Origin: a virus
Length of the DNA: 22,083 nt
Reading direction: 5' to 3' (one strand)
IMG/VR virus record: IMGVR_UViG_3300032070_000782
Span: 1 to 22,083 of that record
The notes beneath the pieces were generated by a model. That model did no database searches, was not told the DNA's origin, and worked only from the letters and a program-made list of their open reading frames with translations. Shown one piece after another: positions 14,201 to 21,314 of the stretch. Position numbers and translations under genes: made by a program. The first letter of the stretch is position 1; the number at the start of each line of letters is the position of its first letter.

Positions 14201-15448
14201 CTAGGACTGTGACTTCTTACTTGCAGCTTCAATAACTTCCAGGCTCACGAGCCTGAAAGCCTCACTCTTGCTGGCGCCCTCTTGCCGTAGTTGGTGGAAA
14301 CGAGCCCAGAAACCCTCTTTCGTTAAGACACACTTGCAGGGTTGGTCTTTCGGCGGTTCTTGCTTCGGAAGATCCTTCGGCTTCTTCAACTGGTCTAATT
14401 CAGTTTCGAACGCTTTCAGTCTAGTCTCCATCTCAGCAAGTTGCTCTTTGAACTCGTAGTTTCCGACGCCAGCGGCCTTCGCAGCGGCAATCAAGACTTT
14501 CTGAGCTTTCGCCCTGAGCTCGTCAGTTGTGATGCTGTCTGTTACCGGCTGAATCTGATCCATTCTAGCGAGGGCATTGCGCAAGTGTGGAAGATCTACT
14601 GTTCCATCCTTATCCTTGTACGGTAGGTGCCGGCACTGTTTATCTTGGGTCTTTTCCGGGTAAGCAGGCTCGATCGCGGCGAAGCTTGAATCTGGAAGAT
14701 CATTGATGTAAGCTGCGGTCCACTCAGTTTCTTGCGGTTTCGGAGGCTGCGTACTGTTCGTTCTTGGAGGTTGTGGAGGCGGATTAGAATTGTTTTGTTC
14801 ACTCATCTTGGTCACATCTGTGACTGTGAAGGATTCAACTAGTTTCTCAACCGGCATAATACGAGTCAAAGGCATGCCAGGCAACATCTCTTTCGAGAGC
14901 AAAGCAAGACCGGTGAAAACGAGCCCGTTACAAGTCGAGCCCTCCGGCGTCCATTCAGACCCACGGAGACACTGGCACTCGATGCTGACGTGCACTACGC
15001 CGCCTTTCTCGATTCTCTGCAGGTCATCCGAGCCCTTCAACACTTTAAGAAGACACTCAGCACAGTCGCCTTCATACTGGGCATCATAAATCGAGACGTC
15101 CTTGGCTAACTCGGTAGTGTGATCCCAGTTGACAGGTTTCCCGATTAAGGTCCTAGTGGCCTGCAGCAGCTCGTCTCCAGTGTACACGTTGTCGTTCATG
15201 CTACTAAGCGGGAAAAGTGCTTCAACCTTGAAATACTTCGCAAACTCGTCTTCTTTCAAATATCTGATGTAGGGCTCGGTCCAACTGAATTTCTCTTGCG
15301 GGCTCTGATACGGCTTCGTATCGTCTAAGCCCATATTTTTGAGCCAACCGTAATAGTAGCCTTTTCCAGTGTCGCATTCCTTGTGGTCTTGACAGTAACG
15401 CCACATGAAAGCATTATAGATTTTCTGAAAGTCTGGGTGTCTCGGCAT
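14201..15448 (-). CDS. Prohead protease fused to scaffold-like C-terminal region
   Basis: The 415 residues combine two late functions. The N-terminal 210 residues look like a herpes/HK97-type prohead serine protease: the strand and turn LIGKPVNWDH (about 101-110) would supply the catalytic His110, and VVHVSIECQC (about 151-160) the catalytic Ser155. A Pro/Gln/Thr-rich linker (about 216-245) leads to WTAAYINDLPDSSFAAIEPA (about 243-262) and HLRNALARMDQI, a segment I remember from phage scaffold or protease proteins. A coiled coil (about 334-356) follows, with a basic C-terminal domain. Met215 (14806) is an in-frame internal ATG that could start a separate scaffold. Translation starts at ATG just after a 12-base tandem repeat. 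Confidence 0.78.
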   Translation of the reverse strand: MPRHPDFQKIYNAFMWRYCQDHKECDTGKGYYYGWLKNMGLDDTKPYQSPQEKFSWTEPYIRYLKEDEFAKYFKVEALFPLSSMNDNVYTGDELLQATRTLIGKPVNWDHTTELAKDVSIYDAQYEGDCAECLLKVLKGSDDLQRIEKGGVVHVSIECQCLRGSEWTPEGSTCNGLVFTGLALLSKEMLPGMPLTRIMPVEKLVESFTVTDVTKMSEQNNSNPPPQPPRTNSTQPPKPQETEWTAAYINDLPDSSFAAIEPAYPEKTQDKQCRHLPYKDKDGTVDLPHLRNALARMDQIQPVTDSITTDELRAKAQKVLIAAAKAAGVGNYEFKEQLAEMETRLKAFETELDQLKKPKDLPKQEPPKDQPCKCVLTKEGFWARFHQLRQEGASKSEAFRLVSLEVIEAASKKSQS

Positions 15449-15449
15449 T

Positions 15450-15473
15450 TTCTATACCTACTTCTATACCTAC
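15450..15473. repeat. Exact 12-base tandem duplication upstream of the protease gene
   Basis: TTCTATACCTAC occurs twice in direct succession (15450-15461 and 15462-15473) on the plus strand. On the coding strand each copy reads GTAGGTATAGAA, and the ATG follows after one further base. The repeat contains a weak Shine-Dalgarno-like AGG core and may tune translation, or it may simply be a recent duplication. Confidence 0.8.
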
Positions 15474-15487
15474 GTGTACACCTATTC

Positions 15488-15676
15488 TCAGCCGATGCCG
15501 CCGAGGAGAATCAAGAGGCAACGGCAATGAGGATGCACATTCGGATACCAAACCAAATCATTCGGACCTTTCATCAAATACGGAAAAGCTCTTTCCGCGT
15601 CGTCATCAGACATGATCTGCTTATCATTCCTCAAACACGCTTGACACGTCGCATCATCAGTGATTGTAATGTACAT
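15488..15676 (-). CDS. Short MuF-like (SPP1 gp7 C-terminal) head morphogenesis protein
   Basis: The 62 residues from ATG at 15676 carry the C-terminal signature of MuF/SPP1-gp7 proteins: TCQACLRNDKQIMSDD (a C-x-x-C pair, with x = any residue) and WYPNVHPHCRCLLIL, where the H-P-x-C-R-C element is typical. Normally such proteins are several hundred residues long and start well before this. Here only the metal-binding tail remains, placed directly after the portal, where MuF genes belong. A longer in-frame start at 15784 would overlap the portal by 92 bases and encode a non-conserved stretch, so I prefer the shorter form. The gene may be a natural minimal version or a truncated relic. Confidence 0.65.
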   Translation of the reverse strand: MYITITDDATCQACLRNDKQIMSDDDAERAFPYLMKGPNDLVWYPNVHPHCRCLLILLGGIG

Positions 15677-15692
15677 GAAGCTGAGATTAGAC

Positions 15693-17102
15693 TCACCTAG
15701 AAGATCCAGCAGGACGGCCCTCTTTGTCACTGTCAAGGTCTTTTGAGAGCTTCTCATAAAGTTCAATCCGCTTTTGCCTCTCAACTTTCAGGGTCTCTAA
15801 AGTCTGGGAAGGCACAAATCGACTGTCCATCACAACACCTTTGCCAGCCTCTTCAGGATAGCCCAGAACCTTACGAACCCACGCCGGACTTACAACCCCA
15901 TGCTCAATCTCACCCTGAAACTTTGCACTCAAACTCGTCTTATCCTCTTCCTTCATAGGCCGCCAAACAAGCTTCACAGGCTTGGCAGTCTTAACAAGCG
16001 AGAAAATAATGGATTCATGCAAACGCTTCAATACTCGCTGATAAGCACGAACCTCAGCCTCCAAAATCGTCTCCTGATACTCAGCAGTCGCCATCGTCGT
16101 CGTTCCACCGAAACCCAAAGCAGGCTCCGGCACACCTAAGCCAGCAACGAGATTGCGTGTGAAATGAGCAAGCAAAGGTTCAACAGTCTGCCGACCGCCC
16201 ACGCTTGCGCTTTGATAAACCTCTTGAATCTGCTCGATTGTTCCATCATTGAAAATATCTTCGCCAGGCTTCCGATTCATTACGCCATTCTTAATCCTGT
16301 CATAAGTATCCTTGTCAACCGGGCTAGTTTTACTGCCGATCTGAACCATCAACAACGGGTCTGCACGGCGCCGCGCGATGAGAGGCAACTTCTCTTCCAT
16401 AAAGAGCAATGCCTTAACCGTCGGCAAGACTCTCCGTAAGCAGCTGACTCCAAAAAGGCCCCAGGGCTCAGCGTTGAACCTCAACTCCAAGATTTCTTCA
16501 GGTTTAAACTTGCCCACTTGACCATATTGAGGCTCATACCGGTATTCAGTCACATTCTGGTTTGCGTCGACTTTCTTGCCGACGGCCATCGGGTTCAAAG
16601 GCTTGAATCCTATGCCTTTTTCCTTGAGGATCTGCCAGTACATCGCGCCAAAGATAAGGCCGAAAAGAGTTCCGTCTCGAATGACAGTGTCAGCTTGTAT
16701 CTGCGTCAACAGATCCGTTATCGTTTGCTTGCTGGCGTCATCTTCACATTCCAAGTCATAGCCCATCTGCCAAATCATAAATTGCTTGATGTCAATAGCC
16801 CGGGCAACGTACGGAATGTAATTGTACGAGTCAAGATAGTCTCGAAAATCCTGAAAGTCATCAGGATACTTGCAGCTGCTAACCGTGCCCACAGAAACCT
16901 TCACGGCTAAAGCCGGATTCACAGAATCCTCAATCAGATGCGCATTCTGAAGCCTACCGCGAATATGGACCTCACTAGTCTGAGTCTCTTGTTCCGTGCT
17001 CGCGACAAGGTAAGACTGAGGACCCTTGCCCTCCACACTCACAAGGCCCTGCAACTTGGGCAGGTTCTCAACTTTTTTTCTACGAAGCTTCTCAAACACC
17101 AT
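15693..17102 (-). CDS. Portal protein
   Basis: The 469 residues form the dodecameric ring at one capsid vertex through which DNA is packaged and exits. The portal-like order is visible: an N-terminal region ending in PYVARAIDIKQFMIWQMGYD (about 97-116), the wing and stem part with DGTLFGLIFGAMYWQILKEK (about 143-162), LNPMAVGKKVDANQNVTEYR, FKPEEILELRFNAEPWGLFG (about 199-218), ALLFMEEKLPLIARRRADPL, and the clip-side helices VAGLGVPEPALGFGGTTTMA (about 314-333), where the G-V/I-P-x-x-x-L-G pattern is typical of lambda-like and HK97-like portals. The C-terminus is charged. It overlaps the YkgJ-like gene by 11 bases. No strong ribosome binding site is evident. Confidence 0.9.
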   Translation of the reverse strand: MVFEKLRRKKVENLPKLQGLVSVEGKGPQSYLVASTEQETQTSEVHIRGRLQNAHLIEDSVNPALAVKVSVGTVSSCKYPDDFQDFRDYLDSYNYIPYVARAIDIKQFMIWQMGYDLECEDDASKQTITDLLTQIQADTVIRDGTLFGLIFGAMYWQILKEKGIGFKPLNPMAVGKKVDANQNVTEYRYEPQYGQVGKFKPEEILELRFNAEPWGLFGVSCLRRVLPTVKALLFMEEKLPLIARRRADPLLMVQIGSKTSPVDKDTYDRIKNGVMNRKPGEDIFNDGTIEQIQEVYQSASVGGRQTVEPLLAHFTRNLVAGLGVPEPALGFGGTTTMATAEYQETILEAEVRAYQRVLKRLHESIIFSLVKTAKPVKLVWRPMKEEDKTSLSAKFQGEIEHGVVSPAWVRKVLGYPEEAGKGVVMDSRFVPSQTLETLKVERQKRIELYEKLSKDLDSDKEGRPAGSSR

Positions 17103-17583
17103 GAAGTCTTAAGCTCCACTGTCCCGTGTTCATACTGTAAAAGCTGAAAGCGCCCGTGAACAACGGCGCAACCTTCTGGATATACTCCTGACCCATCGCA
17201 ACTTGCAATTCAGGATACACCACTGTGAAATGGTCCTTTAAATGCCTGAAACCTGAACATTCACCCACACCGTAAGGCATCAAAGGATAAGCCCGGCACA
17301 GCAAGGGTCTATACTCATAGATCTTACAGCTGTTCCGAGCCTTGTCAAGAAACGGACACACCTGGTCCGCAAACTGAAAAAGCGTTATGAGACCCGCAAC
17401 ATTGCGGGCCAATGGTGCAAAATGCACGTTCACCCCGCGTTTTCTAGCAAGGACTTCAAGTCTCTGTTTCTCCTGGCTCGTGACTCCAGCGCCAAACCTT
17501 TTGCCAAACACGTTCCTGCAGCATTCGCCGCAGCGTTCACAGCTCCAGCACCGCTTCAGCTTCAACAGAGAAAAGGCAGTCAA
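17092..17583 (-). CDS. YkgJ-like Cys-cluster (zinc/iron chelating) protein
   Basis: The 163 residues match the YkgJ/CxxCxxCC pattern: C12-x2-C15-x2-C18-x2-C21-C22 (CWSCERCGECCRNVFG), CPFLD (C76), CKIYEYRPLLCRAYPLMPYG (C86 and C96) and C109. In this family the cysteines bind zinc or an iron-sulfur cluster; the role in cells is poorly defined. The remaining part is mixed helix and strand with no membrane segment. Finding it between terminase and portal is unusual. It shares a 4-base ATGA overlap with the terminase gene upstream and 11 bases with the portal downstream, so it is transcribed and probably translated with the packaging genes. A role as packaging cofactor or nucleic-acid handling factor would be inference. 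Confidence 0.8.
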   Translation of the reverse strand: MTAFSLLKLKRCWSCERCGECCRNVFGKRFGAGVTSQEKQRLEVLARKRGVNVHFAPLARNVAGLITLFQFADQVCPFLDKARNSCKIYEYRPLLCRAYPLMPYGVGECSGFRHLKDHFTVVYPELQVAMGQEYIQKVAPLFTGAFSFYSMNTGQWSLRLHGV

Positions 17584-18962
17584 CTTTTTTCGCCTACCAC
17601 ACCGAAGCTAACGAACCCGCTTGTTACCGGATGCTTCACAGCAGCATACAGCGCGAGTGCGATTGCCCAGAACTTGTCATCATGCGACCCAGAAGGATGA
17701 TTGAAGACTATTTTTCCTGATTTAGTCAGCTCAAACATTTCAACGTTCAACTCGGTAATGACACCGCGGTCATACGGAAGCTTGAACCTACCTTCGATCA
17801 TAGTCTGCTTCAGGATTGTTGCCATCTCTTCTTTTCGGGACTGGAAAGTTATGCCTTCGACGTTAGGGATGCCGCCTCTTTGCATCTCTTCAACTATGGG
17901 GTCTCCCACGCCGCCTATGTCAACGCAGACATGGCAGCTGACTTGCCATTTAGAGGTGAGTTTTTTAACGTAGCCAATGACACTGGCATAGGGAGTTTCC
18001 AAAGGAAAGACTTTTTCGTCAGTGCAGTGCAGAAGATAGTAGCCGTCTTCTCGCCTCTCAATAACTGCAACGACACTGAAATCCCTGTGTTTGCCAAGGT
18101 CAACCCCAACGTAGAATCTTCCTTTTAAGTCTGCATCAATTCGTGCAAACTCGAGGTTTTCGTCGATGCACTTGCAGATTACTGCTTGCGGAAGCCACCT
18201 GTTCGTATCTTCAGCCCATTCAGCTTCCATCTCCCGACTCCAACGCCACCCGTCGCCTTCATACTGACGCTTGATCTGTTCGAGCATATTTTTGCTCAGT
18301 GGACCATTCGGCTCTACGGCTTCACGCCAAGTCACATGGCTCTTCGCGTACCCTTTGAATGCATCTTCGTTCCAGATACGCCAGAAAACGCTGTCGGTGC
18401 TCCAAGGTGTTGATGAACAGATGAATTTTCCCTGCGTCTTTGTGGCGAGCGTCCAGATGATAGCGTCGAACATTTCCTCATCGTTCGAGACAAAATTCAT
18501 CTCCTCGCAATCCACAACGTCTAATGAAGGCCCGCGTATGGTTTCAGGGTTGTTGGGAAAGCATTCGATTCTGCTGCCATTAGTCAATTCAACGATTGTC
18601 TTCTGAGGTTTCCTGTAAAATTTTTTCGGCAATTTGGCAAGGAATCCGTTGATCTTGCGGATGACAAGTTTTGTTTGACGCCATGAAGGGCCTACTACTG
18701 CAATGTAACTGTTCTGCATGAGTAACGCGTACCAGAGGAGCAAGGCGCTCGTGATGTAACTCTTGCCGGACTGACGGCACCACCTGGCGGTAATGAACTG
18801 GTTTTCAGCAAACTTTTTGGCAAGATCCTTCTGGTAGGCGGTGGCGTTGAATCCCAAGAAAAGTCTAAAGAAATCAACTGGGTCCTGGGGAATTCGAGTC
18901 TCTTCTGTCGACTGGAGTTCCTGCTTGAATATTCGCAGCTTTTGCCTTTGCTCTCGCTTCAT
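17580..18962 (-). CDS. Terminase large subunit (packaging ATPase and nuclease)
   Basis: The 460 residues power DNA packaging and cut the genome. The ATPase part shows an adenine-binding YQKDL area, Walker A ARWCRQSGKS (about 59-68), Walker B LDVVDCEEMNF (about 147-157) and motif III SSTP (183-186). The C-terminal RNase H-like nuclease has VGVDLGKHRDFSVVAVIE (D288), CVDIGGVGDP (D348) and SGSHDDKFWAIALALY (D428/D429), the three acidic sites expected for a metal-dependent nuclease. All key residues appear intact, so the enzyme could be active. The ATG overlaps the preceding small terminase-like gene by 89 bases in another frame; GAGAGG upstream may serve as ribosome binding site. Confidence 0.93.
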   Translation of the reverse strand: MKREQRQKLRIFKQELQSTEETRIPQDPVDFFRLFLGFNATAYQKDLAKKFAENQFITARWCRQSGKSYITSALLLWYALLMQNSYIAVVGPSWRQTKLVIRKINGFLAKLPKKFYRKPQKTIVELTNGSRIECFPNNPETIRGPSLDVVDCEEMNFVSNDEEMFDAIIWTLATKTQGKFICSSTPWSTDSVFWRIWNEDAFKGYAKSHVTWREAVEPNGPLSKNMLEQIKRQYEGDGWRWSREMEAEWAEDTNRWLPQAVICKCIDENLEFARIDADLKGRFYVGVDLGKHRDFSVVAVIERREDGYYLLHCTDEKVFPLETPYASVIGYVKKLTSKWQVSCHVCVDIGGVGDPIVEEMQRGGIPNVEGITFQSRKEEMATILKQTMIEGRFKLPYDRGVITELNVEMFELTKSGKIVFNHPSGSHDDKFWAIALALYAAVKHPVTSGFVSFGVVGEKS

Positions 18963-19245
18963 TTATAAGCCTCTCAAGTTCAGCAAGATCAGTATCGACT
19001 TGTTGCGCATCAAACTTTGAACAAAGCCCATCGATTGTCTGCGCTGCATAGGCAGCAACCCGAGCCCACTTCTCCCGTTCTCTGAGGGCTAACCCACGGT
19101 CTTGCGCCAAAGCATGCGCCTCGTTAAATATGTCACCAAGTTTGGCTAGAAGCTCTAGGCGAATACGACGAGTATTAAGCCGCAAGATGCGGCGACAAGC
19201 ACCCAAACGGCTGGCAACAACGTTTTTTCGCATAGTTTTAACCAA
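18874..19245 (-). CDS. Putative small terminase subunit
   Basis: The 123 residues precede and overlap the large terminase, the usual site of the small subunit that recognises viral DNA. The sequence is helical and strongly basic early on (KNVVASRLGACRRILRLNTR, about 7-26), with a helical central part (KLGDIFNEAHALAQDRG, AYAAQTIDGLCSKF) and a helical segment DTDLAELERLINEARAKAKA suited to oligomerisation. The end is polar and Pro/Ser-rich. A TTG start (19245) and an ATG four codons downstream (19233) are both possible; AAGGTG lies too near to the first and too far from the second to decide. No helix-turn-helix can be stated with confidence. The call rests on position and composition. Confidence 0.55.
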   Translation of the reverse strand: MVKTMRKNVVASRLGACRRILRLNTRRIRLELLAKLGDIFNEAHALAQDRGLALREREKWARVAAYAAQTIDGLCSKFDAQQVDTDLAELERLINEARAKAKAANIQAGTPVDRRDSNSPGPS

Positions 19246-19251
19246 GACACC

Positions 19252-19515
19252 TTACTCCCTAGGTCGTCCTACTCGCTGAAAAGAGCCTTGACCACGAGAA
19301 TCAACCAAAACCTCACCGTTCTCGACGTCCGGAATAACGTGGAACTCCAAAGGCTCGTGCAGCAAACCTGCGACCTCGACGCGGGAAATCATGCACACCA
19401 TCTCAGCCCGTCTACAATCGCGATGACTGTTGTTGAATATCAAACGGTGAATCCGTCTTCTCAACAATGTTTTCTCACTTCTCTTGTGCACCAAAAAACC
19501 CAACCCTGACGCCAC
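19252..19515 (-). CDS. Small gene upstream of the terminases, unknown function
   Basis: Starting at GTG (19515), the frame encodes 87 residues. The early part is basic (VHKRSEKTLLRRRIHRL, about 9-25) and contains two cysteines and a His (HRDCRRAEMVC, about 31-41); the latter half looks like a beta domain (ISRVEVAGLLHEPLEFHVIP, about 43-62; NGEVLVDSRGQGSFQRVG). A shorter form from the Met at residue 39 or 42 is possible. The frame does not overlap the next gene and keeps the operon direction, and the competing plus-strand frame looks less natural. It may be the first gene of the packaging operon. No family is recognised, and coding status is uncertain. Confidence 0.45.
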   Translation of the reverse strand: MASGLGFLVHKRSEKTLLRRRIHRLIFNNSHRDCRRAEMVCMISRVEVAGLLHEPLEFHVIPDVENGEVLVDSRGQGSFQRVGRPRE

Positions 19516-19523
19516 TCAGAGGC

Positions 19524-19538
19524 GGCAAGTCTCTTGCC
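19524..19538. repeat. Short perfect inverted repeat upstream of the packaging operon
   Basis: GGCAAG and CTTGCC are separated by TCT, giving a 6-bp perfect stem just before the first gene of the packaging cluster. It could be a regulator-binding site or an mRNA leader hairpin. Its length alone does not exclude chance. Confidence 0.35.
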
Positions 19539-19665
19539 TTAAGAATACTTCACGAACAGAAATGTCGAGCGGCACTCAAACCAACGTTATGAATGACAGT
19601 TAGCAATAGTCCTCTACATGGTGAAAGATTCGCTTACCGCACGCACGATAGATCGGAGCGTTGTT

Positions 19666-20277
19666 TCAGGTTTTTCCTTCCGTCTTTCTGTAAATATACG
19701 TCATGTCAGCATCAAACACGTAGAATGTGTGTTCAGCGTCATTATGGATGTAGAATATTGGTCTAGCCAGAATCTCTGCTGCTTTTGCAAGTTCTTCAAG
19801 GTCCTTGACTTCGATTATTAGGGTATCTTCTGAAAATTCGGGGATCTCTTTGGCTTCGATCACAAGGTCCTTGTAGGGCACTATAAGTTTGTCCGTATCT
19901 GATCCTTTGATTAAAGCATGAACTTTGGTGTATCTGAAGGTTGAGAACGCCAAGCCTACAATGGAGAATGCTGAGAACGCGTACGTAGCATAGCGTTCAT
20001 AGACCACCTCATCATGCGTCACAACTTTGTCTTCTGTGATCGCGCCTGTTTGTTGTTGATGCAGGTTTTCGACTGTTATTGTGTTGCCTTGGCTTGTTCG
20101 TCCGACTTCTATGGTTAATATGGGTGAAAAAGTCTGATGAATTGAACCAGCTGAGGTGTTGGCATTCGCTCTGAAAATGGGAACTATTTGAAAGGAATAG
20201 TTGCCCGAGATTGTTCCAGTTTCTTCTTCAATTTGTGTTTTTGTTGCTTCTAATTCGCGCGCGCGCCAATACCACAT
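19666..20277 (-). pseudogene. DUF5305-like protein lacking its N-terminal half
   Basis: The 203 residues resemble the C-terminal part of archaeal DUF5305 membrane proteins as I remember them: ETGTISGNYSFQIVPIF (about 19-35), FSPILTIEVG (about 50-59), a membrane segment (YAFSAFSIVGLAFSTF, about 99-114), VPYKDLVIEAKEIPEF (about 133-148) and IIEVKDLEELAKAAEILARP (about 154-173). Full members have a further N-terminal membrane anchor and ectodomain, which are absent here. The frame opens at MWYWRARELE, exactly where a GC-alternating sequence lies (20256-20267), after which unrelated coding begins. I infer a 5' truncation by insertion or recombination. The remaining part could still be expressed from the zinc-finger gene's mRNA. 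DUF5305 proteins are poorly characterised and usually sit near secretion genes. Confidence 0.6.
20257..20269. repeat. GC-alternating 13-base direct repeat, copy 1
   Basis: GCGCGCGCGCCAA here is identical to the copy at 21411-21423. It marks the point where similarity to the DUF5305 family ends. Alternating GC tracts are rare in this otherwise balanced sequence. Confidence 0.7.
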
Positions 20278-20301
20278 TCGCTGTATATGACAGCAAAAAA
20301 C

Positions 20302-20856
20302 TTAGTGTTTGGGTGTGCTTTGCGTGCTTTTGTTGGGTATGGTTTGAACCGCTTTAACAGCGCTGGCACGGTGCGGGCACTTCGCGTTTTCTTCTTTGAT
20401 TTGTTCTTTGTGTGTTTCATAGTAGCGTGCGTGATATTCTTTGTGTTGTTCTTTGTGAGTTTGATTGTAAACAACTTCAGCACGCTCGCGCGCTAATAGA
20501 TTGTTAGTTCCTTTGAGTTTTGGAAGTCCTGCGCGCGCTTTTCTGATTCTTTCGGGAAACGCGGCAATCAACAACGCGAGTTGCTTCTTTCTTGCTAGAT
20601 CGGCGCACGCCCGTGAACAGAAACCTTTCTGACTTGGCAGTGTACCTGAATCTTTGAATGGTTCTCCACATTCAAGGCATACAGCATTAGTATAGGCTTT
20701 AAGTTGTTCTTTGTGGGTTTGGTAGTAACGCGCGGAATTTTCTTTGATTTGTTCTTTGTGACTTTGACGGTAGCGCGCGTGATATTCTTTGAAATATTCT
20801 CTGTGATCTTGATAGTAACGCTTTTGATATTCGTTGTATTGTTCTCGATCCTTCAT
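20302..20856 (-). CDS. Cys4 zinc-finger protein flanked by five 15-residue basic repeats
   Basis: The 184 residues have an unusual design. Three 15-residue repeats lie at 13-57 (first copies RYYQDHREYFKEYHA and RYRQSHKEQIKENSA) and two more at 129-158. Between them sits a zinc finger, C60-x2-C63-x16-C80-x3-C84 (CLECGEPF and KGFCSRACADLARKK), resembling FCS/MYM-type fingers found in phage and plasmid proteins. The repeats are helical, with aromatic and basic residues on each turn, and may bind nucleic acid. The C-terminus is basic and Ser/Thr-rich. The ATG overlaps the stop of the RHH gene (ATGA), so the two are translationally coupled. Function is unknown; DNA binding is inferred. Confidence 0.7.
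   Translation of the reverse strand: MKDREQYNEYQKRYYQDHREYFKEYHARYRQSHKEQIKENSARYYQTHKEQLKAYTNAVCLECGEPFKDSGTLPSQKGFCSRACADLARKKQLALLIAAFPERIRKARAGLPKLKGTNNLLARERAEVVYNQTHKEQHKEYHARYYETHKEQIKEENAKCPHRASAVKAVQTIPNKSTQSTPKH
20383..20472 (-). repeat. Coding 45-base repeats, downstream pair
   Basis: Two 45-base units encode residues 129-143 and 144-158 of the zinc-finger protein. They share the CACAAAGAACA core with the upstream trio. The units are diverged at DNA level but conserved in protein pattern, which argues for selection on the repeat. Confidence 0.7.
20686..20820 (-). repeat. Coding 45-base repeats, upstream trio
   Basis: Three consecutive 45-base units encode residues 13-27, 28-42 and 43-57 of the zinc-finger protein, with consensus R-Y-Y-Q-x-H-K-E-Q-x-K-E-x-x-A. 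Exact 15-codon periodicity excludes a CRISPR array with spacers. Confidence 0.75.
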
Positions 20857-21077
20857 TCTATCCCCTCTTTCATTAGCTGATAGATTGCATACTCTATTGC
20901 GTGGCTTACGTCTTTGAACCTTTTAGCCTTGATCTGTTCGTTGATCCACTTCATTGATTCTTCGCTGATTATTTGATTGTTGTTCCTTCTTATGGTCGTG
21001 GTGGTAAGAGGGATAATGATTTTGGTTAGCGCGTGCGTTTTCTGAAACATGCTTAAGAAAATAGTGAATATACACAC
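20853..21077 (-). CDS. Ribbon-helix-helix DNA-binding protein
   Basis: The core resembles a ribbon-helix-helix (RHH/CopG-like) protein: a beta strand (TTTTIRRNNNQII, about 25-37), helix 1 (SEESMKWINEQIKAKRF, about 38-54) and helix 2 starting at the typical F-K-D-V-S-H-A-I-E-Y-A pattern (about 54-64), ending LMKEGIE. RHH proteins bind operators as dimers and often act as antitoxins or repressors. The longest frame starts at GTG (21077), overlapping the HEPN-like stop codon by one base (TAGTG), but its first 20 residues look unlike an RHH start, so ATG at 21050 or a later start is plausible. The stop overlaps the zinc-finger start (ATGA). Autoregulation of this small operon is a reasonable inference. 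Confidence 0.7.
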   Translation of the reverse strand: MCIFTIFLSMFQKTHALTKIIIPLTTTTIRRNNNQIISEESMKWINEQIKAKRFKDVSHAIEYAIYQLMKEGIE

Positions 21078-21265
21078 TAGTCGAGAAATTTCTTCAATGA
21101 CTCTCGCAAGTAATCTTCAATTCTGGACACAAATTCGTGCATCCCATATTCTTTTTTGACCTTCGGTTCCGCATATTCAGATCCGTGAACAACACTGTTT
21201 CTTATGCGGTAAGCCGCAGTGAGGAAAGACCCAATTTCCTCTCTTTGTTCTTCATTCTTTCCCAA
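21077..21265 (-). CDS. HEPN-like (Apea-type) domain fragment
   Basis: The 62 residues include RIRNSVVHGSEYAEP (about 20-34), with the R-x4-H motif (Arg22, His27) that marks HEPN ribonucleases such as Apea-like domains, and helices on both sides (EEIGSFLTAAYR; FVSRIEDYLRESLKKFLD). HEPN domains are usually 100 residues or more; this begins at a TTG soon after an in-frame stop, so the N-terminal helices are missing or lie in another frame (a start at MDDVLAYWERMKN in the next frame is visible). It may be a decayed gene or a mini-HEPN. Coupled to an RHH gene, it recalls toxin-antitoxin pairs, but an active toxin cannot be claimed from a partial domain. Confidence 0.55.
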   Translation of the reverse strand: MGKNEEQREEIGSFLTAAYRIRNSVVHGSEYAEPKVKKEYGMHEFVSRIEDYLRESLKKFLD

Positions 21266-21314
21266 TAAGCAAGAACATCATCCATACCACTTAGCCAGCT
21301 CGTTTCACACAATA

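Noticed and set aside
18589-18877. Minus-strand alternative frames within the terminase gene
   Set aside because: They overlap the ATPase motifs of TerL and show no protein-like features.
20383-20820. Repeated CACAAAGAACA units suggesting a CRISPR array or iterons
   Set aside because: The units are contiguous 45-base in-frame repeats without spacers and encode a conserved 15-residue protein pattern.
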